Positions 1-11,878 of a stretch of 64,000 bases of DNA are shown here, one piece after another; position 1 is the stretch's first letter, and every line of letters starts with the position of its first letter. The notes beneath the pieces were generated by a model. The model ran no database searches. It was not told where the DNA came from and saw nothing but the letters and a program-made list of their open reading frames with translations. The DNA is taken from NCBI GenBank assembly GCA_964019695.1, contig OZ026520.1:24194130-24258129 (forward strand), in the 5' to 3' direction. A program made the translations under genes and the position numbers. The DNA is from Loripinus fragilis (lineage: Eukaryota; Mollusca; Bivalvia; Lucinida; Lucinidae).

Positions 1-1540
1 GAATCATATGTGATACTCTATTTGAGGTCCAGAAATGCTGGAAACATATGTGATAAACCTATTAAAGTTCCAGAAATAAAAAAATCATATGTGTTAACCT
101 ATTATAGTTCCAACAACGACAAAATCGATGTTTACTAATTATAGGTCTAGAAACGAGAGAATCATAGGTGATAACCTATTATAGTTCTACAAATATCAGA
201 ATCATATGTATCAACCTATTATAGTTCTAGAAATTAGTCAAATGACATCTAATCATATGTGTTAACCTGTTATAAGTTCTAGAAATGACAGAATCATATG
301 TGTTAACCTATTATAGTTCCAGAAATAACATAATCATATGTGATAACCTATTATAGTTCCAACAACGACAAAATCATATGTGTTAGCCTATTATAGTTCT
401 AGAAACGACCGAATCATATGTGACAATCCATTATAGTTCTAGAAATGAGAGAATCATAGGTGATAACATATTCTAGTTCCAGAAATGACAGAATCATATG
501 TGATAACCTTCTATAGTTCCAGAAATGCTAGCATCATATGTGATAACCTATTATAGTTCCTGAAACAACAGAATCATATGTGATAACCTATTATAGTTCC
601 AGAAATAACAGAGTCATATGTGATAACCTATTATAGTTCCAGAAATCAAAGAATCATATGTGATAACCTATTATAGTTCCAGAAATAAAAGAATCATATG
701 TGATAACCTATTATAGTTCCTGAAATAACAGAATCATATATGATAACCTATTATAGTTCCAGAAATAAAAGAATCATATGTGATACCCTATTATAGTTCC
801 TGAAATGACAGAATCATATGTGATAACATATCATAGTTTCAGAAATGCTAGAATCATATATGTGATAACCTATTATCGTATGTGTTTACCTATTATAGGT
901 CTAGAAATGCAAGAATTATATGTGTTAACCGATTATTGTTCTAGAAACGAGAGAATCAAATATGATAGCCTATTATAGTTCTAGATGTGACAGAATCATA
1001 TGTGTTATACTGTTATAGTTCTAGAAATTAGTCTAATGACAGAATCATATGTGTTATACTGTTATAGTTCTAGAAATGACAGAATCTAATGTGTTAACCT
1101 ATTATAGTTCTAGAAATGACAGAATCATATGTGATAACATATTATAGCTCTAGAAATGCCAGAATCATATGTGTAAACCTATAAGAGTTCCAGAAACTAC
1201 AAAATCATATGTGATAACCTATTATAGTTCAAGAAATGACAGAATCATATGTGATAACCTATTATAGTTCTAGAAACGACAGAATCATATGTATTAACCT
1301 ATTAGAGTTCTAGAAACCACAGAATCATATGTGTTAACCTATTAGAGTTCTAGACACAACAAAATCATACGGTTCAACTTCACCTATTATAGTTCTAGAA
1401 ACGACAGAATCATATGTGATAACCTACCGGTATTATAGTTCCAGAAACTCCAAATCATGTGTGCTAACCTATTTTCAGTCCAAGCAACGCAAGAATTATT
1501 TGTGATAACCCATTACAGTTCCAGAAACGCCAGCGTCTGG
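1..1540. repeat. 40-bp satellite array, about 38 units
   Basis: Head-to-tail repeat with a unit close to GAATCATATGTGATAACCTA followed by TTATAGTTCCAGAAATGACA, 40 bp per unit and open at the left window edge. Divergence between units is roughly 5-20%. The middle (about 540-840) is most homogeneous, and the flanks hold small insertions (near 240, 870 and 1380). The array fades out after position 1520. Most units contain TTCYAGAA or a close variant; I count about 26 exact TTCNNGAA words. No open frame persists across it. It is not subtelomeric by any motif I can see. Confidence 0.95.
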
Positions 1541-2807
1541 AACATAGACTATTTAAGTATTAGGATAAAATTAAATGATATATGTGCTAATTGACTCAAC
1601 AGCTCTAGCTGGTGCAAAACACTGGATCCACGCTAACATGGCTAATTTTATTAGAAGAGGGGGATGGGTTTCATAGACAAATAAGAATTTATATTAAAAA
1701 ATGATTTTAGAGGGCATGTGCCAAAGGAAAAGCAACCAGAATTAATAATTTATGACCATGACATGTAGAATTTATTGTGGAAAAGTGACATTTACTTGTG
1801 TGATAAGAAAGTGGCGCTAATTGCAAATCAAATGTCAGCTTAAATTTCGCTCATTTTCTGATTTTGGTCGTTCAATCTTTTATTAAAGAGACATGGTTTG
1901 TAGATGCGATACAGTCTACCAAGTTTAGAATAAATACGACCAAAAAAATTACATGCCAGGTATGTTTTGATAACAAACACAAAACGAAAGTAAGCAGGTA
2001 AGTTACGTACAGTGAAAAGCGTAATCCGCGTGTGCACTGCCATCCATTGCGACGAGCGCAACTTGTTTATGTTCCGAAGTTTTCTCTGTCATGTCTGTAG
2101 TTGCACTGTGATGACCAGTTTACAAATCGTATTATTACAGGTCTATATCTTCCAACTGTCCTACTAAGATAACAAACACTTGCTCGTGTGTAATACCGAA
2201 CAGCAAGCGAAGTAACCGGATACATGTATACCGAATATGCATGTATTGATTTTTGTATGGAACGCCATATGGACAAGGTACAGGCTGGTATGGGGTCGCA
2301 GGTTATAATTGTACTTCTTTCTCTTTGTCTAAGCAAACGATGATGTGCCGCATTATGCGGCATTCCATCTGGGTCTTCGCTGTTTGCCTAATAGCGTGTT
2401 TAGGAGTCGGTTAAACGATACTGAAAGGGACCAGGTAGGCATATACTGTAGTAATTAGGGTCAAGAGTAACCCGGCTTCATATGGAAAAACAATACATCT
2501 CTTATTAATATTATGCAATTATTGACTTGACGTGAGGTTGGCACCGAGAAACGAGTAAAATATTTTACTGACCGTTCCAAGGCGGTACGGTGCTTCTTTT
2601 GTGGATATTTTATGTTGTTTTTTTCTGTCTTGTTTTTGCTATGCCTTTGTGCGCGTCTGTTTTTATGTGCCTTGTGGTCACCTGCTGGAAAGGGCTGACC
2701 TCTTGGCTCTTACTGTGAGTTTGTCAATTTCCCATTGGTATCCTGGGTCAGGTTTGGGACTTGATTGTATCGATCCCTGATCTTTGCACCCTTACTTACT
2801 TTCAATG
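1541..2807. other. Unassigned AT-rich sequence
   Basis: No gene or recognised repeat. A short hairpin around a GCCGCATTATGCGGC core lies near 2347-2363. It is followed by a CTGGGTCTTCGCTGTTTGCC stretch that resembles a segment near 21425-21480, so this is probably an old repeat fragment. The minus-strand open frames here show no domain. Confidence 0.5.
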
Positions 2808-2913
2808 AGGTAGACATGAGGATTTATCTACCCGATAAAGTGATAATTCACTGAGGCCACTAGGCTGAGGTAAATATCACTTTTAAGGGTAGATGAAGCC
2901 TTACGTCTACCGA
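2808..2913. repeat. Inverted-repeat element (about 106 bp)
   Basis: The arms AGGTAGACATGAGG...ATCTACCC and GGGTAGATGAAGCC...GTCTACC face each other, and ATAAAGTGATA pairs with TATCACTTTTA inside. This looks like a small foldback or MITE remnant. No TSD was recognised. Confidence 0.65.
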
Positions 2914-3765
2914 AATTGAAGTCAATAACTGTTTTGTGATATGACTTTTCAACTAAGTATGAAAATTTTCAACTTTCTCTTTTGTTGTTGAAGTCATGTT
3001 CAACCTTCAACCTAAGGACTTTCTCAAAAGTTTTCTAAGCTGTTTTTAAATATTTGAATGTATGTATTGATTCTCTGAATGTGGAGTGTATATTTTTATC
3101 ATAAACTTTTTTTACATTTTGTTTATTCAAAGAAGGATAAATGAACAAACAAAACATAACAAAACTGTTGTTAAAGTTCATGCCCATTCCAATGAGCACC
3201 ATAAATAATGTATGCTCATGTATAATATGTAGGCCTGCATTGGACATGCAGGGATCTTTCCATTGAAAACAGTGCTTCTTTAATGCAGTTCTGTTTACGT
3301 AATGAATTTTAGTCAAATAAATCAACGACATTTCACTGTATCTACATAGATTAGGATAATTCTATATATATTAATTTCTTGATTATGTGCAAATTCTTTG
3401 AAAACTGTGTGCAGTACGCAAGTTATCACACTGTCGATGCATCTAAGGAATTTAAATAGAAATCGCATTATAACAAATGCTTCAGATATTTTCGGCAGAA
3501 AATATCAATGTTTTGTAGTATGGCCGACGCTTTTTTCTTTGATCTTTGCTGATGTTTAAATCAGACACCCTAGAATAACGACGAAGGAGGAGCTGTACTC
3601 TAACTTCTAATTTTAGTTAAACAGCGATGAAGGTGGGAACTTCCTAAATAGCGACAAATTAACCCGTAAGCAAATGCAATATAATTGACAGCTTAGGCCG
3701 GATGCAGGGAGGAGCGAATGTAAATTTCGTCAGGTGTCAGTAACACGTGCGCCATACTACAATCT
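2914..3765. other. Unassigned AT-rich sequence
   Basis: Low-complexity AT-rich DNA. I see no gene, RNA or recognisable repeat. Confidence 0.5.
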
Positions 3766-3766
3766 G

Positions 3767-3809
3767 TTTAAACCGCTCGGTGGGCTACACCCACCTCGCG
3801 GTTTAAACA
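3767..3809. repeat. Perfect hairpin with PmeI-type core arms
   Basis: GTTTAAACCGC pairs exactly with GCGGTTTAAAC. A second nested stem, GGTGGG/CCCACC, closes a small CTACA-type loop. The function is unknown; it could be a structured RNA stem or a foldback remnant. Confidence 0.7.
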
Positions 3810-3933
3810 AGAAAGCCTCGGAAAGTATCCTTTATTTATTACTTAGAATTAAGCCAATATTAAAAGCGACAGGGTCTGTAGTAGGAGAGTGTAAATCCAC
3901 TTTCACTTTATACCGTCGTCTACACTGTAAGTT

Positions 3934-4093
3934 AGGAGCCGCTGTGGTGTAGTAGATAAACCGCTTGCCTTGTAAACAAGGGGTCGCGGGTTCGATTCCC
4001 GGCTTCACCAGTTTGTCGGATGAGACTTTAAGCCATGGCCCCGTCTCCATACGACCTTAGCTGTTGGTAGGACGTTAAACACAAACACAACAA
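3934..4093 (+). mobile_element. SINE family A: tRNA-Thr-like head, perfect TSD
   Basis: A 160-bp retroposon. The head resembles a tRNA: an A-box-like GTGGTGTAGTAGATAAACCG, an anticodon loop CTTGTAA (anticodon TGT, threonine-like), and a B box GGTTCGATTCCC. It continues into a non-tRNA body and ends in GGACGTTAAACACAAACA plus an A/C-rich tail. That tail is of the kind seen in several invertebrate SINEs (family knowledge). A 13-bp direct repeat, TACACTGTAAGTT, flanks it exactly at 3921-3933 and 4094-4106, which is the mark of LINE-driven insertion. The acceptor and T-stem pairings are imperfect, so this is not a functional tRNA gene. Confidence 0.93.
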
Positions 4094-4106
4094 TACACTG
4101 TAAGTT

Positions 4107-4689
4107 GTTCGGTTTGCAATGTTTCTTGGTAAGTGTCATATTTGAGCAGCACCACACACAAGAGCCGCTCGGTCGACTAGCTCATGAGAGCATTTGACCT
4201 GTGTAGTTTTATCATGATCACACTAATATTATAGATTTACAGTTTCTCTTCTCTAATACCCTAAGAAGTATAACAAGAAAAACTATAACATGTGTTACAT
4301 GTTATAAACGGCGTTGTTGAAATGAGTAATAATAGATGAAGGATAATAATGAAGTTTTTTCTCGCAATGAGATATACATTAAAGCGGCTTTGAAATGAGT
4401 CATAAGATGCTTGACGTTTCGCTAATACATAAACTATTCAATCAGACGGTGTGATGGGGAAGCAAGCTTTTGTGAAAGCTTATGTTTGTTTTCAAACCAC
4501 AGTGTCACCGAGACCCTTCGATTATGAATACAAAAATATAAGACTTCTTCCTTAACATAACTGTAAGTGGGCCGATTAAATATTAGATAGACATTTAATT
4601 GTTCAAAATATTATCCATTTTGGTCACTTGCTATACCACCGCAACTTTTCTTTACAAACACGGGTAGCTCTAAAAAAGAAACAGACAGT
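4107..4689. other. Unassigned AT-rich sequence
   Basis: No gene or repeat recognised. Confidence 0.5.
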
Positions 4690-4829
4690 CAGTGTTGAAA
4701 AACGTGTCCCTAAGAGATAATCAGCCCGGGACCAAAATCGTCATTAATTTTTCTATTGCGGTATTAACGATGTTAAGGGAATTTCAATATATTAAGCCTA
4801 CAGAAACGTTTGAGATATCAATCTTATTT

Positions 4830-5215
4830 GGTACTTATCGCATCTTCAAGCAGAGAAGGCTCAGTCTAATTATGCCAATGCACAGCCTCGCCTGAGCTTT
4901 CGCTGCTTGCAGTAAACTAGAAAGAAAATCTTGAAATTAGGTATCTGTCGCAATTTAAAGCAACGAAGGCTCAGTCGAGTTTATGCCAATTCGCATGCAG
5001 TCTCGCCTGTGATTTCGCTGCTTGCATCAGATGAGAAAAAATATGAAAATTTGCTTTTTTCGAATTTTAAAGCTAAGTCGAATTTACGAAAATGCACAGA
5101 CTCGCCTGAGCCTTCGCTGATCGCTGAAATGAGAATTATACAGAAATTCGCTTTTTTTCGATTTTTGAAGCTCAGTCGAGTTTGCGACAAGAGAAGCGTC
5201 TCAGTGGTGAGATGC
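4830..5215. repeat. Degenerate tandem repeat, about 115-120 bp unit
   Basis: Three to four diverged units share the words GAAGGCTCAGTCGAGTTTATGCCAA, ACTCGCCTGAGC and TTCGCTGMTYGC. The continuous open frames on both strands across this array come from the repeat and have no recognisable domain. Single related units may lie near 7895-7960, 25500-25560 and 51225-51290. Confidence 0.75.
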
Positions 5216-5299
5216 AGCAGTATCAGGGTTTTTATACCCAGCATTTTTTGTTTTTTGTTTTTTGGAATAAGTGAAATATGCCAACGTGAATTGTTCGCA

Positions 5300-8080
5300 T
5301 ATAATTTTGCATGTTAATTTGGCCGCCAAAGATAACTTGATTGTCCATTGTTTCTATGATGCTTCAGAATAAAGTTAGCTCCTATCATAATTAAATCTCG
5401 TTAGCTAATTAATTAATCATATACAATTATGGGAGTGATTAGTTAAATTCCCTAACACTCTCGTTAAAGGTGGGTTATCAAGTCATTGACAAACTCAACC
5501 GCTATAACGTAAAGCTTTATTATCTGAATTCAAGTTAAACCAATTCAAATATACTTTTTTATTTTCATACTCTTTGCGAGCTTTATATACTGACTTTTTC
5601 TTTATCATTTTTTTATCCTCTTGCAAAATGGACCATGATTTGCCATGATTTCGATTTGCTCATGCTGTTCATTCTGACGTAATATCGACGTTAGTGTTTT
5701 TCAACGATTGTCGTCTGACAAATGTGAATTTATTTCAATTTGAAAACAAACACTTTTAGGTGGTAGCCAGATGTTTTAACAAATGGAAAAAACACAAAAG
5801 TTTTCAGAAAAAATCGTTTTATTACACTCCCACTCGCAGCGTTTCTTTGCTAACGTCAGTCTTAAATTTTCAAACATCAATAACAGACGGGTGACGTCCG
5901 CGTATATCGCGATACTTTTGTCTTTTATGCAACTGATTGAGGAGTATCTGTTGGCATCATTTTTTTTTTATTATTCCTGATCCTTATGATATAAACGGCC
6001 AATTACGTCAAAAATCAATGACGTCATATAGACGTAATGAACGTTGCCAAAGGCCTAAAACTTCATGAATTGATTTTGTCTTTCCTTTTGCTTTCAAGAA
6101 CAAACATCAGTTTGAAAACTTTTTTGGTTCATAATGGAAGGAATGGGTACTCTGTGACATTTTGAATTTGAGTTGTCTCAGAATTATCGCGGCGTTACGG
6201 CAATCACAGCGTTTCGATTTTCTTATTGAATGCAAGCTGAGTGACCGAACTTGTCAATTTTATTTTTCACATAATGAAAATATCTAATTTTCGACATAAA
6301 TTAGCATTTATCAAGTGGTGCGTTTTTAAAGTCCTTCAGTATAGATGACAAAACGAAATATATAATTGGCATCTAAAAAGTTTTTGTAGGCAAAAATTGA
6401 AATTCCCTTGACATCGTCAATGCCGCAATAGAAATATAAATGGCGATTTTGGTCCCTTGATTAATTTTCTCTTAGAATATTAGATCAATTCAAATATTTT
6501 TTTTATATTTTTATACCCTTTGGGATCTTTTTAAACAATAATATGAAAAAAAAATGGGATTTAAAAGGTTTCTGTAGCCAAATTTTGGAATATACTAGAC
6601 ATCTTAAATACCGCGAAAACTAGTCCGGGATGTAAAATGCATGACAGGGTCCGGTATTAGTGCTTGTAATTAACAAAAAATCAAAAGTCATAAAGAATCT
6701 TTATTAGGAAGGCTATAATGAATATGTGATCCAATTTTTAGGTCGACATTTGCATTTCAAATACCATTTTGATGCTTGCAAACTTTGGTCCCGGAATTTG
6801 GTCCCGAGTCTCGGGCGTTGGTCCCCGCTTTTATTCCTTCCCCTTGTTATCTTCAGTCTTTTATGAAAACCAATACTTGTCCGCGGGGAAAGAAGACTTC
6901 TCAAATCGAAAGAATAATATCCCATGCAGTTTTTTCCTTTAGATGGAAATAAATCCAACCCCAGCCATGAATTTGCGGATGATAGGAAAAATCTACAAGC
7001 ATGATGATCGTTTGACACAATTTGCTTCGATGACATCGAAAACAAACCTGAGGTCAGACCAATCGAATGACCTATTTTCCGCGTTTTGCTTTCAATCTTT
7101 CTTAGGTTATTTTCTTTGCTTATTCATATTTTCTGCGTGTATGCCCGTTGTACGTTTTGTTTGTTTGTTTAACACTTTCTTTCTTCTATTTTCTAATAAA
7201 ATGAAAAGTTCGTTTCTGTTTTATCGTGGCACGAAATAATTTAACTAGCACACAGCTAAATATAGAATGAATGACGTCACAATGATTTACAGAATAGTCC
7301 TTCATATACTTATTTAATATACTTATTCAAGAATTTCGTGAATTTACCAATAAGTTCCCCCCAAAAACCACTGATAACACATAATCGGAAATAGTTTCTT
7401 GGTAGAAATATTAATTAAGTTATTCTAAGTTAGACCATTAGACCAGCTGGCGAGGGTGCAAAATAGGTACAGCCCGTGGGGAGAACAGCTGTTGAACATC
7501 CGACATTTACACTGAAAAGACACCCGATTTTATACGTTTTAAATACTCTTTTAATAAGAGAAGTCTACATTTGTTTTTGTTTTACCCTTGGAAAAACGAA
7601 AAATTTAATCAAAACGTTTTTTCATTGAACAATAACTTTGATCACACCCCTCTTCGGAAGAGTCCATTTCAAAACCAATTACAATTATAGGCAAAGTAAC
7701 CACTGTTTCATAAATGAACTAATATAAGTTACTTATGCATTAATAAGTAACGCCGTAGAAAAAAAAGTAAAAGTGCTACTAGAGAGGATAATACCTTTAA
7801 AAAATAGTTAGGCACAATTCTACTGTATTAACAGACGATTTCCAGTCTCGTGACACATGTGCGAACAGCCTTTCTTTATACAAGCATTTATTGTGCATTT
7901 GCGCAGGCTCGTCTTAACCTTTGCTGCTCGCTTTTGTGATAAGTAGAATCTACCAAAAATATAAGCCCAGCTTTATACATTCAGCAAAAATGCAGACTTT
8001 TTTTATGTTTGCGGAGTTTGATTGGAAGCTTAACAGTACGCAACATTAATAAAAAGTTGGGCCAGTTCGCCAGAGTTTGG
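5300..8080. other. Unassigned AT-rich sequence with scattered TGACG motifs
   Basis: No gene recognised. Cyclic-AMP-response-element-like words occur at about 5676 (TGACGTAA), 5891 (TGACGTCC), 6006 (TTACGTCA), 6030 (TGACGTCA) and 7272 (TGACGTCA). There is no TATA box or convincing first exon beside them. Confidence 0.45.
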
Positions 8081-8081
8081 T

Positions 8082-8515
8082 ACTTATCGCATATGCGAGC
8101 AGCCAAGTCTCAGCCAGACGGGTCAAAGGGATTTTGATGAAAACTCACATTGGTGTAGCTCCCATTACGCGTTACGCACGTGCGTAATAAAAATAGTAAG
8201 GAGATCACCATACAATTTGAGATTCCATACAATAAGGAACTTCTCTAAGAGAGGTTCCCATTTTGAAAAGGGAGGCAATTGAAGGGAATCACTGCTTGTT
8301 CCAGTAGTCTCCCGTTGATGTGCGTAACTTTTTCAGCGTTCTGGCTACGCTGTGGGTACTTATCGCATATGCGAGCAGCCAAATCTCAGCCAGACCTGTC
8401 AGGGATTTTGATGAAAGCTCATGTCAATATCTCTGCATCTAATCCCACTAGATAGTTGCGCATGCATGATTTAAGTGTGACTTTACGCATGTGCGACCCG
8501 TCTGTCGAATGGAAT
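8082..8515. repeat. Two direct copies of a GTACTTATCGCATATGCGAG module
   Basis: The segments starting near 8088 and 8357 share GGTACTTATCGCATATGCGAGCAGCCAA, TCTCAGCCAGAC and GGGATTTTGATGAAA. The segment between them (8275-8355, GAATCACTGCTTG...CAGCGTTCTGGCTACGC) recurs at about 10025-10100. Confidence 0.8.
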
Positions 8516-8642
8516 TTCCCTTTGTTATGAATTGGACTAGTCCATATCCAATTTTAGGGTTGTTGGGTGATATTTTAAGTTTTTATTCAAATCAAAAGAA
8601 ACTTCTGTAAGTAAACAGTGGAGAACCTGATCAGATGCCGCG

Positions 8643-9005
8643 TTTTGCGGGGGGGGGGGGGGGGTACTCTGATATTTTCATACATACGTAAGGTCGTGTC
8701 ATTTTTGGGGGTTCAAAATTTAGAATTTCAATATTTTTGGGGGTTTTCAGAAAAATAAATATTTTGGGGTATGAAGATTTTGTGGATACTTTTTTGGGTC
8801 AGACTATATTTAGGGGTAATTTCTTTGAATTTTAGGGTCTTTTCTTAAGGTGAAGGTACAGAATGGTGGATATTTTTTGGATTGCTAAAATTTCAAATAT
8901 TTTTTTGGGGTGCTAGAACTTCCTGATATTTTTGGGGGTCATGGGTAGATGCTGGGCCCGAGCCTACGTATGAAGAAAAAATGAGAGTACCCCACCCCCT
9001 GGGGT
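8643..9005. mobile_element. Inverted-repeat element with G-rich internal repeats
   Basis: The left end GGGGTACTCT...TTTTC..TACGTA matches the reverse complement of the right end TACGTA..GAAAAAA..AGAGTACCCC, giving arms of about 35 bp. Between them ATATTTTTGGGG-type words recur about every 45 bp. A 16-G run opens the element. No protein is encoded. Confidence 0.7.
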
Positions 9006-9250
9006 TAGGCTTATATGGGTTAAAACTGTTTTGACCTTACCGCTACATAGATGATGTTAACTACAAACATTGTTTACTTTGTCAAATATTAACATGACAA
9101 AGGTCAAAAGAAACATTTTTTTACAATCTAATCTTTCACTATCTCCGTAGTTAATTACAGTTGTTATTTTATCTTACCTTGTGTGGATTTTCTGTAGAAA
9201 AGGGACCTCACAGAGAATTAAGACCAAAGCCAATCCGCTGTGTTCAGGGT

Positions 9251-9745
9251 AAAGGGGACGGCAACCCTGATGATTACTATGTTTTATATGAAACATCTTT
9301 ATAAACCATGAATTTTGATACCAGTTTCATCTTAATCGGTTGAAAAACGTCGAAATTGTGGGTGTTTGAATATTTGCAAATGGACTGTTAAGGAAGCAGC
9401 CATAATGTAGACTAAGTGATGTCACACAGACTTATTAAATATGAGAAATCAAACTAAAAGACAAACCAATGGAAATCTTGCAATTATCTTTAATAAAACA
9501 TTTTCCTTATGTATAAAGCTACATATGTGCTGAAACACTTATGGCGTGATAGTATTGATAAATGAAAATTAAGCAGTTAAAAAAACTGAAAACTAATTAA
9601 ATATTCAAAATGGCGGCTAAATGTTGGCCATGTTAAATTTTTTAAATGCCCATAGCTTCCACATTTTTCAACCGAATTTGATTCTACTTGTATCAAAATT
9701 CTTGGTTCATAGAGCTCTTTCTGACTTAGGGTTGCTGTCCCATTT
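9251..9745. mobile_element. MITE-like element, about 495 bp, long TIRs
   Basis: The left arm AAAGGGGACGGCAACCC...AATTTTGATAC...TCGGTTGAAAAA matches the inverted right arm AAATGGGACAGCAACCC...AATTTTGATAC...TCGGTTGAAAAA. The arms extend roughly 110 bp at moderate identity. The centre holds ATGGCGGC, which is part of the repeat. No TSD could be called. Confidence 0.75.
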
Positions 9746-9772
9746 AAACGAGTTTGTAACGCGACGTCTGAT

Positions 9773-10114
9773 TCAGGGGTAACAACCTATGTCATAGCAT
9801 GGATGTTGCAAACACGAAGTGTGGCGCCATCTTTGCTTTACAAGGTTAGTTTTCCCTTCGTAAACAACATACAAATTAGTGTCTATCAAAACTAAGCCTA
9901 ACATCACACTTGAACAGAATATATAATGGCCACGCCCAGAAATGACGTTGCCTTTGTAATCATTCACCCACAAATATCGAAGCGAGAGACTGCTAAAATT
10001 ATCCTCGTATAGAAAAGGAACACCATTGAAGAGAATCACTGCTTGGACCAGTAGTCTCCTTTTGATGTGCGTAACTTTTTTCAGCGTTCTGGCTACGCCA
10101 TTGCGAAAGACCAT
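9773..10114 (-). other. Open frame of 113 codons, probably not a gene
   Basis: This is one of the longest open frames in the window. Its N-terminal third coincides with the repeat segment also present near 8280-8355. The peptide is rich in large hydrophobics but shows no motif I recognise, no signal peptide and no splice context. I list it because of its length and infer that it is fortuitous. Confidence 0.15.
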
Positions 10115-10578
10115 CGAACAATTTTAAAGGTGAGCTCCCGGGAGTGAGCTGGAATCTTGAAATATTGAACGTATGAGTAGGCTACCAGGTTTACAGAAAG
10201 AGGAAAAAAGGTGCAGACGCGCAGACTGGTCTGTGTCTTTTTTAATTGCTTATAACAAAAAGCATTCCTCGTGGCTCAAATACAAGTTAAATTCTTTGAA
10301 GGCAAATCGTTAGCATGCAAACGTCAAAATGATCTAATGGGTGTGCAGGGTGAAGCTTACAGTCATCTGGGCCCGTGTTATTTCTCAGCTGAGATCCCAT
10401 CCTTAAACATTTGACTTAATACATTTGTTGTCATGAACATTAATGAAGATTGATAGACTCAATTCGTTAAGCCTAAGTTAATTTGATGTAATAGCCCGTG
10501 TTGCCGCATATTTTAAATGGACTGTCCTGTCCGCGCTACCAAGGCTCACCCCAACTTTCAACCTTGTCATGCTGAATA

Positions 10579-10821
10579 ATTGAGCCGTGACATGTGATTT
10601 CCATCAATGTGGCATTTTGAAAAGTGTAGACTCAGACGAGCCTGTGCAGCCTCCTTTTAAGCTTAGAAATTCCAAATAATGTTCAGTCAGTAGCTTAACA
10701 CTCATAGAATATTCAAGCGACTAGCAAAGGCTCTGATCAGACTGCGCGTATGCGCAGGCTGGTCTGAGCCTTTGCTGGGCGCACATACCACAATGTTGGA
10801 AATCTCATGTCACGGCTCAAT
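10579..10821. mobile_element. MITE family A, complete copy with TA TSD
   Basis: A 243-bp element with near-perfect TIRs: ATTGAGCCGTGACATGTGAT at the left, and ATGTCACGGCTCAAT (inverted) at the right end. TA dinucleotides flank both sides, consistent with a Tc1/mariner-type target. The interior contains the imperfect hairpin AAGGCTCTGATCAGACTGCG / CGCAGGCTGGTCTGAGCCTT. Copies are at 17066-17308 and 34251-34460. Confidence 0.9.
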
Positions 10822-10829
10822 TATCTTTT

Positions 10830-11325
10830 TCAATTTACTACACTCCTCTCCGGATCCTGTTACCTGCAGCATTGCAGTTGTAAGCATTATTTTCAATCAG
10901 CTTGGAAACAGTGTTGATCCTGATTAGATGGCTTCGTTAGAAGCCAGGCGATCTGGATCTACATTGTTTTCAAAAACATAATTAAATCCGGGCTCAGCAT
11001 GACATGGGTAACAACTTGGTTATATTTAACTTCGATTTATCAGTAGTTTTGAGTAAAAGGTAACGGATCATAAACAATATATAAACCATTTATATTCTTC
11101 TTTATTTCCTCACGGGTGGTAATGTCGTAAGGGGCAATCGAACGGTTATGCAAATGAAATCTTTACGAAAACATCCGGACATGAGCTACGGGAGCAATAA
11201 ACAATGGAATCAGCTATGTGAGTAGTCCTGTTTAAGCTGTTTTTACCGTTATGGAGCCTAATATCAGGAAACCGAGAATGCTATTCCCAATAATGTCCAT
11301 TTCTGTACATTTCAGAAGACTGGTG
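10830..11325. other. Unassigned sequence with a diverged direct repeat
   Basis: The segment near 11030-11110 (ATCAGTAGTTT...AAACAATATATAAACC...TTATTTCCT) recurs in diverged form at 11535-11625. Otherwise nothing was recognised. Confidence 0.45.
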
Positions 11326-11330
11326 GCATG

Positions 11331-11521
11331 GGTGAAAGTTCAAAATTTCTAAATTCCAGAACTTTAGATAAAATCTTAAAACTTGCAGTATCCCTACAAG
11401 ATAATAACAAATGTGAGTTAAACTGGCCAAGTGTCTTTCGACTGTTATTAAATCTGAGAAGCTATTATAATCTGTCTAGTGGCTAACTTTCTATGGAAAG
11501 TCAGCTTCAAAATCATAAAAC
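11331..11521 (+). mobile_element. MITE family C, right end truncated
   Basis: It starts GGGTGAAAGTTCAAAATTTC and keeps the internal palindrome around CTTTCTATGGAAAG. It lacks the CCTGAAAACTTTCACCC terminus found in the complete copy at 22105-22347. Confidence 0.8.
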
Positions 11522-11878
11522 CTTTTTTTTATATTCTAACTCCGATGTATCAGTAGTTTGGCTGAAAAGGTGCTGGTCTGTAAACAATTTGCAAACGTAT
11601 ACAGTTATTTTCCTTATTTCCTAGGGTTTTGATTACATTGGAAACAGATTTGCAAAACGTCGGACCAGAGCTGGATCCTATGGAAGAGCAAAAGGGCCAA
11701 CCCGAAAATGAATTCAGTTTCGTTTTTGCACGTTTACAACTTGAAATTTCAGATTTATATCTTGACAAAACAGATTACAGATTAACATCTTGGAATGTCA
11801 GATTCATGTCTTGAAAAAAACAGCTTCATATCTTGTTACTTCAAATTGAGAACTTGAGATTTCAGATTATTATCTTAA

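Noticed and set aside
3941..4013. A functional tRNA-Thr gene
   Set aside because: The acceptor and T stems do not pair fully, and the unit continues into a SINE body and tail bounded by a 13-bp TSD.
4931..5317. A 128-codon plus-strand protein
   Set aside because: It lies across a degenerate tandem repeat and the opposite strand is also open; no domain.
6713..7239. Overlapping open frames of 110 and 98 codons on opposite strands
   Set aside because: No recognisable motif or splice context, and composition is typical of the AT-rich surroundings.
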